From positions 50,423,039-50,487,038 of the forward strand of contig OY997590.1 in the NCBI GenBank assembly GCA_963921825.1: DNA of 64,000 bases. The letters are read 5' to 3'. The notes under the pieces were generated by a model, which made no database searches, was not told the DNA's origin, and was given only the letters and a program-made list of their open reading frames with translations. Positions 55,621 to 64,000 of this stretch are shown here, one piece after another. This DNA comes from Erodium maritimum (lineage: Eukaryota > Streptophyta > Magnoliopsida > Geraniales > Geraniaceae). The translations under genes and the position numbers were made by a program. Positions within the stretch are counted from its first letter, which is position 1. Each line of letters starts with the position of its first letter.

Positions 55621-58157
55621 TGTCACGCCCCGAATTCAGTTGGACCGAACCCGGAACGCGAACGGTGAAACAATAAAATAATTTTCAAACATTTTAATAA
55701 ACCGCTTAAAATCACCACTTTGAGTTAATCAAAATAATATTTTACAACTTAAAACATGTCCAAAACAAGCGGACAAAAACCAAAGCATACGTCGCTAAAC
55801 TCCCAAAAACTCGGACTCCCGCTCTTCAAGCTTCGAGAGTTCCCCCTAGTCCGCCTCGCGACCAGTACCTGTAGGAAAAGAAGCTAGGGGTGAGCGTTCG
55901 CTCACCACCACGGATACCAGACTGACTACGGCATACTAGTAGAAATGCCGGAAACACCGACAACAAACAAAACATTGAGGACTACCATCCCCAAACTCAA
56001 ATAACCTGACTGTCACACGAAAACTATTATTTTCCCCAACCATCTAACCACCCGTACCCGTAATGTAGACCCGACACCGTAAAGACGACCTCAAAGCACA
56101 CAACAACACAGAAGTGATTAAAGTCACGCAAACCACAACCACAAGCCTCAGCACTTTACCGATCACGCGCCGGAAGGTGCCACACACCTGACGGGGACCA
56201 CAACCCTCTGCTCTTTACCGACCGTGCACCGGAGTGTACGACACACCCCTCGGGCACAAATCCAGCCTCACACTTTACCAATCACGCGCCAGAAGGTGCT
56301 ACACACCTACGGGGACCACAACCCGCTGCTCTTTACCGACCACACATTGGAGGGTACGACACACCCCTCGGGCACAGATCTAACCTCACACTTTATCGAT
56401 CACACGCCGGAAGGTACGACGCACCTGACGGGAACCACAGCCCTCAACACTTTACCGACCGCGCATCGGAGGGTACGACACACCCACGGGCCTAGGTCAA
56501 CAGTCATCACCAGAACAATCACAGTCACAACCAAATAACACACAAAACCCCGCGAATAATTTACTTATTCTACGACACCGCTAAGTGTCACATGCATTTC
56601 TATTGTTCGATACGTTCACGTATCCCACGACACCACTAAGTGTCGCCTGCATTTCTATTGTTCAATAATTTACTTATCCTACGACACCGCTAAGTGTCAC
56701 ATGCATTTCTACTGTTAACTTTCCCTAGTCAAGGCCGAGATCCGGCTACTTTTCCCTACCTCGAAACCTTTCCAAATATCCACACTCAAGCTCCAGCGTG
56801 CTCGCAGTCACCCGCTTAGCCTCCTCTTTCCGCGGTCGGCGGCACGATCTAACAAGATCACAAATTAATACACTTTTTAAGTTCGCAGGCAAAGCTGAAT
56901 TTTAAAGAATTTGACGCCCAAACGCGACCCCGACAATGCCGATCACTCCCAAACTTCCCAATTACTCGACATTGTCAACAAAGGGCCCGGAAAAGCCCGA
57001 TTCGCCCGGCTCGGCGAATCTGCCCATGATCGGAAAACGCCCTTCCGGGGCTCCGAAAATTCCCGTTTTCATTTCTACAATCTTAGAATAATTCAAGGGT
57101 TCCAATGCAATTGACTGAATCAATTTCCGACTTCCGAGCGATTTAATTCGCGTTTAATGTTTCTAAACCCGAAATTTCTAACTTTCACAATTTAATTCCA
57201 TAATTCCAGGTGTGAATTATCGATTCGGTGATCGTCCAAAACCACCCAAACACGAAAAACCCGAGGCCCGGGCAAGTGGGCCCCACACGGCCACAATGGG
57301 AAAATTTTCCTTTTCGCCCCAAAACGTTCCTAACGAACCCCAAACCTCAACCATTCATCTTTAAACCAATTCTAACCAAAACCCAACCATATTTGACTCG
57401 TTTAAACTCAAACCCTAATTTTCAAACGTACCAAAACGAGAAAAGAATGGGTTTTCAGCGTAGGGAATGACGACGGGAGCTCGATTCTACAACCGTTGAG
57501 ACGATCCGTCGGTCGGATTGTCGGGAAATCACCAAAAACCCTCACTTTTCCCTTTCCTTTTTCCTTTCCACCTTCTCTCTTCTTTTCTCTTTTCTTTTTC
57601 TCTCTCCTTCTCTCCTTTCTTGTCTTGGCCGAGACCTCATCTTCTTTCCCTTTTATTTTGTTCAAAAACTAACACCAACCATCCCTTATTTACAAAACTA
57701 CCATTCTTCTTTCTTTTTCCTTATTTTAAAAACCAACCACCAAATATGTGACAAGTGCCAAGTGGGTCCCACCTTTCTTTTCAGTCAGATTCGCGAAATT
57801 CGGCCGTCTCGGTCCTTGAACGGACCCATTTTCCAAGAAATTACGAAAACGTGCTACAAGGAAACGGCCCAACTAGGACCGCTGTAACGACGGATAAGCT
57901 TTTTGGATCCAAAATGGGACTCGAACGGACCAAAACGTCGCTCGGTTGACTTTTCCAGCAAAAAGTCAACCTTTCCCAAATTGGTCAAAAAGTTGCCCTG
58001 AGTCCCCCAGAACTCACTTTGGTCGATATCGGGGTCAACTTAAGTCCGATATGACCCTCGGGGTCAAATTTAGGTTCATTAAGGTGTCTGCCCAAATTTT
58101 TTAAATTTTCCTGTTTTTCGCCGATTTGACTGGCGTTGACCGGGAGTGGTTCTTACA
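55621..58157 (-). mobile_element. Gypsy LTR shared by element B and a truncated neighbour (2537 bp)
   Basis: It starts TGTCACGCCCC and ends GTGGTTCTTACA beside the polypurine tract. It holds the conserved block (about 55864-55935), a two-part tandem array (56150-56500) and an inverted repeat near 56928-56983. It is a distinct subfamily from element C's LTR, and nearly identical to the partial LTR at 63124-64000. Confidence 0.9.
56150..56500. repeat. 59-bp monomers in a 118-bp higher-order array, 3 copies
   Basis: Two alternating monomers, one with CTTTACCGATCACGCGCCGG and one with CTTTACCGACCGTGCACCGG, form a 118-bp unit repeated about three times. The same array is visible at 63655-63990. 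Confidence 0.88.
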
Positions 58158-58199
58158 ATCTACCCCCTTAAAGGAATTTAGTCCGCGAAATTTAAAACT

Positions 58200-59655
58200 G
58201 ACGTACCTCAGGATTCGAACAGGTCGAGGTACTTCGTGCGAACCTCGTCCCCGTGCTCCCAAGTCGACTCAGCCCCGTGGTGTCGCCACTGCACCCGTAC
58301 TAGGCGGATAACCTTGCCACGCAGGACCTGCTCTCGTGTGTCCATGATTCAAACCGGCTGCTGATCATAAGAGACATCGTCAGCCACCTCGATATCTGCC
58401 CACTCAATGACGTGGGAGGGGTCCGCATTGTACTTCCGCAACTGGGACACGTGGAAGACGTTATGAATCCTCCCAAGTTGTGGTGGTAATGCCAGACGAT
58501 ATGCCACTGCTGCCACTCTGCTCAAGATCTCGAAAGGGCCGATGTACCGCGGGGCTAACTTGCCTTCGCCGCGACTGAACCGTATCAGTCCCTTCCTCGG
58601 GTTCGCCTTCAGGAACACGTGATCACCGACTGCGAACTCGAGAGGTCGGCGTCGTCTGTCGGCGTAGCTCTTCTGCCGACTCTGTGCGGTCTTCAACCAC
58701 CCGCGTATCAGCGCGACCTTCTCTGTCGCCTCTCGGACGAGCTCTGGCCCTAGTAGACTCCTGTCCCCCACCTCTGCCCAACATACTAGCAATCGACACG
58801 GCCTACCATACAACGCTTCAAACAGTGCCATCCCAATACTAGCCTGGAAGCTGTTGTTGTAGGCGAACTCGAGTAACGGTAGGTGGGTCTCCCACGACCC
58901 CTTAAAGTCTAGAACACATGCCCGCAGCTTGTCCTCCAAAATCTGAATCGTGCGCTCGGACTGGCCGTCTGTCTAAGGTTGGTGTGTTGTACCGAGTAGA
59001 ACCTCGTTCCCCAGCGCGGTCTGCAGACTCGGCCAAAATCTGGACGTGAAACGAGGATCCCTGTCAGACACTATCGACACAGGGACTCCATGGAGACGCA
59101 CTATCTCCTAAATGTACAGGCTGCTCAACTTGTCGACCGGATCAGTCATCCTCATGGCCTAGAAATGGGCCGACTTGGTCAACCGATCGACTACCACTCA
59201 TACCGCATCATGTCCCATCGGCGATCTCGGCAATCCACTCACGAAGACCATCGTGACGTGCTCCCACTTCCACTGGGAAACGGTAGTGGCTGCAATAATC
59301 CGGCACGACGCTGATGTTTGGCTTTCACCTACTGACAGGTGAGACATCTCGATACAAATTCCACGACCTCTCTCCGCATCCCGCTCCACCAGAAGTGCCG
59401 CCTGATCTCGCGGTACATCTTGGTGCTACCCGGGTGCACTGTAAGACGCGAATGATGTGACTCTCGCAACACGTCGTCTCTACAGTTGTGAGGCACGAAT
59501 AATCCTCCTCGATACCGTAACCCTCAATCAGCACTGAGTTCCCAGCCTTCCGCCTCAACACCGCTGACGACCCTTTCTCGGATCTCTGACGTCTCGACAT
59601 CCTCCGACTGCGCCTCCAACACTCGGGCAAGTAGTGAGGGCTGAGCCATCAATGA
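58200..59655 (-). pseudogene. Element B integrase and chromodomain-like end
   Basis: From 59655 down the minus strand shows a decayed HHCC zinc-finger region, then QWKWEHVTMVFVSGLPRSP, where the first catalytic Asp (normally MDF) is Val. SDRDPRF keeps the second Asp and lies near 59045-59070. TDGQSERTIQ keeps the Glu but is preceded by a stop. EFAYNNSFQAS and ALYGRPCRLLVCWAEVG then run open in 58939-58349, with RYIGPFEILSRVAAVAYRLA and NVFHVSQLRKY, and chromodomain-like VQWRHHGAESTWEHGDE follows. It keeps the 358 bp (58872-59229) missing from elements 1, 2 and C. Confidence 0.9.
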
Positions 59656-60860
59656 TCACATGGTCACGCCATCAGTAACCTCCTCTAGCTCAAGCCCGAA
59701 CGTGCCCAGTTCCCCTATAATGTCCCACTCTCGGACTGATATGCTAGCAGGACTCGAAACCGACTTCCTACTCAGGGCGTCGGCAACCACGTTTGCCTTA
59801 CCCGGATGGTAGTGTAGCTCAAAGTCGTACTCCTCAAGTAGCTCCATCCATCGCCGTTGGCGCATGTTCAGGTCTCGTTGGGAAAAGATGTACTTGAGGC
59901 TCTTGTGATCCGCGAAGACCTGAAATCGCTCGCCATACAGATAATACCGCCAGCCCTTTAGCGCGAACACGATTGCTGCTAGTTCCAAGTCATGGGTATG
60001 ATAGTTGCACTCGTGTGTCTTCAACTGCCTGGAGCCATAAGCAACAACTCTACCCAACTGCATCAGTACACAGCCCAGTCCTTCCCTGGACGTGTCACAG
60101 TAGACCTCATACCCGACCCCTCGCTCTGGCACTATCAATACTGGGGCGGTAGTCAGACGAGTCTTCAGCTCCGTAAACGCACATTCACAATCCTCTGTCC
60201 ACACAAACCCGACTCCCTTGCGCGTCAAAAGAGTCATAGGCGCGGCTAGTCGCGCAAAGTACCGGACGAACCGCCGATAATATCCTGCCAACCCCAAGAA
60301 GATGCGGATCTCGAAGACGCTCGTGGGTCGTGCCCACTCCGAAACCGCGTCGATCTTCGACGGATCGACCAGTATACCGTCAAGGGATACAATGTGACCG
60401 AGGAATTTCACCTCAGCGAGCCAAAACTCGCACTTCTCCAAGTAGGCATATAGCTGATGTGTGCGCAGCAGGGTCTGAACAGCCCTCAGATGCTCCTCAT
60501 GTGCCGCCTCGTTCTCCGAATAGATCAAGATGTCGTCTAGAAAGCCCACCAAAAATTGATCTAAGAACGGCCGGAATGTACTGTTAATCAGATCCATGAA
60601 CGCTGCAGGTGCGTTCGTTAGTCCAAATGGCATCACCAAGAACTCGTAATGCCCATAGCGTGTCCGGAACGCAGTCTTTGCAACGTCCCCCTCCCGGACT
60701 CGCATCTGGTAATATCCGGATCGCAGATCGATCTTCGAGAAGCATGTCGACCCTCTCAACTGGTCGAACAAGTCATCAATTCTCGACATCGGGTATAGGT
60801 TCTTTACCGTAACCCGGTTCAGCTTCCGGTAGTCTATACACATCCGAAGCTCTCAACTCT
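59656..60860 (-). pseudogene. Element B reverse transcriptase and RNase H
   Basis: A 395-codon open frame (60843-59656) covers most of RT and all of RNase H. RT motifs are [10 protein letters not shown] (Asp39), [13 protein letters not shown] and catalytic FLDDILIYS (residues 101-109). RNase H carries [12 protein letters not shown] (Asp250), THDLELAA (Glu287) and ADHKSLKY (Asp312), and the domain ends VVADALSRK. The frame is closed upstream by a TGA in the KKK-x-G region near 60850. This best-preserved pol segment lacks obvious active-site loss, but it is not translatable as part of a full polyprotein. Confidence 0.95.
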
Positions 60861-61700
60861 TCTTCTTCACAAAGAGTGCTGGTGCTCCCCACTACGATGT
60901 GCTCGGTCGGATAAACCCTTCTCCCGAAGTTCCTCGAGTTGACGCTTCATCTCGGTCAACTCTGCTAGCGCGAGCCTGTGAGGTGCCATTGATATCCGTG
61001 CCGTTCCCGGCATCAGGTCTATCTCGAACTCCACCTCACGAACTGGTGGCAACCCGCTCAATTCCTCCGGAAGGACCTCGGGGAACTCGCACACCACTCG
61101 CGGTAACTCGTGGCTCTGCACGGCCGATACTTCCCCCACTGCGGACAATGTCGACAGGAGAACTCCGTTCCTACTGCCCAGAATACACGAAACTTTCGTG
61201 TTGCCTGTTGACACCGTCACTCGTCGCTTGTAACAGTCGATATTGGCTCGGTACTTCGCCAGCCAATCCATTCTCAGGATCACGTCAAAGGCTGTCATTT
61301 CGTAAGTATCCTTCCCACGGATACACGCACAAGCTCAGTCGCTGCCGAACCTCACGGACCCTCGCAGTCTCTCTAAGACCTCGTCCCACTACCGCCGTCG
61401 TGCCCAGCAACTCCGAACATACCCGAATCCTCGGGGTGAGGACTCGATCCAGCATCAGGGCTCTTCAGCCCTCTCTCGAACCTCCTGTATCAGTTCGCTT
61501 CTCTAACTTCGCAGGCACGACAGACCCTAGTCAACACCACATCACCCCCAACCGGCGTGTCAAGACGCAGGGGTGGACTCAACGGCTCTAAACTAAGCCC
61601 CAACATCTCAGCACAACTCGACGAAGCAAACGAGTGTGACGCCCTGATATCCAATAAAAATGACGCCCAAATCAGAGACCGAACGATCATTCCATTGGTC
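60861..61700 (-). pseudogene. Element B protease end and RT start
   Basis: The protease region reads LDIRASHSF near 61650, where the active site should be D-S/T-G, so it is destroyed. LEPLSPPLRLDTPVGGDVVL follows, then FDVILRMDWLAKYRANIDC in a frame open from 61298 to 60867. The RT entry ELPRVVCEFPEVLPEELSGL and EVEFEIDLMPGTA comes next. A one-base frameshift near 60910 (KGLSDRAH) separates it from the RT body. Confidence 0.88.
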
Positions 61701-61782
61701 AACCCGACAAGGTAAAGTACAACCCTCACACGATCCTCTATGCATTTACTTATAACTTTCTGCAACCAAACCAGTATTCGCT

Positions 61783-63108
61783 ACTCGTCCCCTGCGGGAA
61801 AAGTAGTAAAGGGGATGAGCGTTCTGCTCACCTCCACGGACACCCGTTCAATTATGGCATACTAGTAAAGCACTAACAACTTACCAATCTAAATAGGGCA
61901 AACAACTACTCAAAACCTGATACCAAAACGTCACACTACTCACGCTATCAATACCTCAAATACTCGCTCACGTAAGGGAAACCTCGAACGGGGATCATGT
62001 TCTCAACTCAACAAATCACTATTTCTCACAACCTCAATACTCCAATTACCCGATCACGTAGGGAAACCTCAAATAACCCACTCACGTGAAGGAAACCTCA
62101 AACCACCCGTTCACGCGAGGGAAACCTCGAATAACCCACTCACGTGAAGGAAACCTCAAACCACCTGTTCACGTGAGGGAAACCTTGAACACCCGTTCAC
62201 ATAGGGGAAACCTAGTTCGTATGGCGCCGCAGTGCATCAACCCTAACCCCTCTCCGTGGTGAGACTCTCACACCGAGGCGTTGTATCACTACCGTAGGTT
62301 ATTGATGAGTCCCGAACCCAAGACCTCACCCTTTAACACCGAACTTACGACCTCTACAACCAGGACAATCATGAACACAACCACGCAAAACCAACACTCA
62401 AACTGCAAAATCAAGACGGTGGAACAAGGCAGGAAATCACGGATCCGTGACAGACCCCGTCACGGTTGAGGTCATGGAGCCGTGACGAAGGTCCAAAATT
62501 CGCCAAAACGCGCTGATCCGTCACGGATCCGTGACAGGGTCCGTGACGCTCGCGCAGGCCTGTTTCCCAAATTCGTTTCAGACTCGATCTTTACCCCTTT
62601 TTAACCCTAAAACAGGCTTAAGGGCCACACACGTTCAATCACCAATTTAACAAACACACGAACAACAATTCACAGACAAATTCAAGTCACCCAACCTCAA
62701 TCACAAGCCGAAAAGGCTAACCAATTCCAAAACACACGCCCACAAGGCCAACCAATTTTTAAAATTTTCTCCCTTTCATCATAAAATCTCATTTTTGTTA
62801 TCACGTAGTTACAACCCGGTCCAGGCGTCCCCGAACTAAATTGTACCCACTTGATATCAGCACCGTCACGTTCGACCACATGGGCGCCCCTGAGTCGAGT
62901 CGCGACAGCTTAAAAACGTTTCACGCAGCAACACACAATCAGTATGCCAGTAATAACCGTACTGCACATACACACAACTACAAACAAGACTCATGTCACT
63001 ACGGGTCTACACACGTTTTCCGACTTGCGCAACCCACGCACGACGGGACTTTCAAAGACTCAACTCTCCCCACATAATTGACGTACAGTCCAAGGTGTGA
63101 AACCTCGA
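61783..63108 (-). other. Element B leader: LTR-like block and short repeats, no gag
   Basis: 61783-61866 repeats the LTR hairpin block in diverged form (GGGGATGAGCGTTCTGCTCA). 61970-62215 holds alternating ACCCACTCACGTGAAGGAAA and CACCCGTTCACGCGAGGGAA units. 62430-62550 holds GATCCGTGACAG-type repeats. No gag-like frame is present on either strand. Confidence 0.7.
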
Positions 63109-63120
63109 GCTCTGATACCA
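63109..63120 (-). promoter_or_regulatory. Element B primer-binding site
   Basis: The minus strand reads TGGTATCAGAGC, three bases from the LTR start at 63124. A perfect initiator-Met type. Confidence 0.93.
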
Positions 63121-63123
63121 AAC

Positions 63124-64000
63124 TGTCACGCCCCGAATTCAGTTGGACCGAACCCGGAACACGAACGGTGAAACAATAAAATAATTTTCAAACATTTTAA
63201 TAAACCGCTTAAAATCACCACTTTGAGTTAATCAAAATAATATTTTACTACTTAAAATATGTCCAAAACAAGCGGACAAAAACCAAAGCGTACGTCGCTA
63301 AACTCCCAAAAACCCGGACTCCCGCTCTTCAAGCTTCGAGAGTCCCCCCTAGTCCGCCTCGCGACCAGTCACTGTAGGAAAAGTAGCTAGGGGTGAGCGT
63401 TCGCTCACTACCAAGGATACCAGACTGACTACGGCATACTAGTAGAAATGCCGGAAACACCGACAACAAACAAAACATTGAGGACTACCATCCCCAAACT
63501 CAAATAACCTGACTGTCACACGAAAACTATTATTTTCCCCAACCATCTAACCACCCGTACCCGTAATGTAGACCCGACACCGTAATGACGACCTCAAAGC
63601 ACACAACAACACAGAAGTGACCAAAGTCACGCAAACCACAACCACAAGCCTCAACACTTTACCGATCACGCGCCGGAAGGTGCCACACACCTGACGGGGA
63701 CCACAACCCTCTGCTCTTTATCGACCGCGCACCGTAGTGTACGACACACCCCTCGGGCATAAATCCAGCCTCACACTTTACCAATCACGCGCCGAAAGGT
63801 GCTACACACCTACGGGGACCACAGCCCTCTGCTCTTTACCGACCACGCATTGGAGGGTACGACACACCCCTCAGGCACAGCTCTAAACTCACACTTTACC
63901 GATCACGCGCCGGAAGGTACGACGCACCTGACGGGAACCACAGCCCTCAGCACTTTACCGACTGCGCACCGGAGGGTACGACACACCCACGGGCCTAGCT
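63124..64000 (-). mobile_element. Element B 5' LTR, cut by the window end
   Basis: About 877 bp of the LTR is present and matches 55621-56497 closely. The rest lies beyond the window, so the target duplication of element B cannot be checked. Confidence 0.9.

Larger units (their letters stand above)
58158..63123 (-). mobile_element. Gypsy element B internal region
   Basis: This is the longest internal region here. Reading on the minus strand: primer site (63109-63120), leader without gag, protease remnant, RT, RNase H, integrase, chromodomain-like end and polypurine tract (58158 onward). The domain order protease-RT-RNaseH-integrase defines Ty3/gypsy, and the C-terminal chromodomain-like segment points to a chromovirus, probably Del/Tekay-like. 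Confidence 0.9.

Noticed and set aside
63109-63120. tRNA gene at the GCTCTGATACCA matches
   Set aside because: Only the 3'-terminal 12 bases match initiator-Met tRNA. They sit next to LTRs, as primer-binding sites do.

Overview
This window looks like a repeat-rich, gene-poor stretch of a flowering-plant nuclear genome. The evidence is Ty3/gypsy chromovirus-type and Ty1/copia elements whose primer sites match plant initiator-Met tRNA, an L1-type LINE with an RRM-bearing ORF1 as in the plant BNR group, a PIF/Harbinger relic and a piece of an R2R3-MYB gene. Species cannot be named from sequence alone. I found no intact host gene, no tRNA or rRNA gene and no CRISPR array. Every long coding-like stretch is a decayed transposon protein, a gene fragment or translated tandem repeat.

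Layout. 1-3168: AT-rich DNA holding a 63-codon R2R3-MYB fragment, an 86-bp tandem repeat and a decayed Harbinger transposase. 3169-13265: a 6.7-kb LINE (ORF1 with RRM, ORF2 with endonuclease, RT and zf-RVT) split by a 3.4-kb solo gypsy LTR that has a perfect 5-bp target duplication. 13280-16288: AT-rich repeat, then the leader and LTR of a minus-strand copia element. 16289-24744: two consecutive truncated minus-strand gypsy elements. 24745-43640: a nest of copia LTRs in both orientations with decayed gag, protease, integrase, RT and RNase H, one copia solo LTR, one MULE-like insertion and one plus-strand gypsy solo LTR. 44933-54614: a structurally complete but internally deleted gypsy element (element C) with both LTRs and matching GGCGT duplications. 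55429-64000: a longer gypsy element (element B) in a tandem LTR-internal-LTR arrangement that runs off the window.

How the parts relate. The gypsy LTRs are variants of one family. They start TGTAA on the sense strand, end GGGGCGTGACA, are about 2.5-3.4 kb long and carry one or two minisatellite arrays. Elements 1 (16289-20510), 2 (20511-24744) and C share the same 358-bp loss from the integrase core. C also lacks RT and RNase H, and neither B nor C shows a recognisable gag. C nevertheless has paired LTRs and an exact target duplication, so this is a non-autonomous lineage that must have been mobilised in trans. B keeps the RT/RNase H reading frame but has a damaged protease motif, a first integrase Asp changed to Val, and stops. 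The points most worth a second look are this lineage, a hairpin/splice-acceptor-like block shared by LTRs and internal leaders, the LTR minisatellites, and the MYB fragment that ends at an exon boundary.
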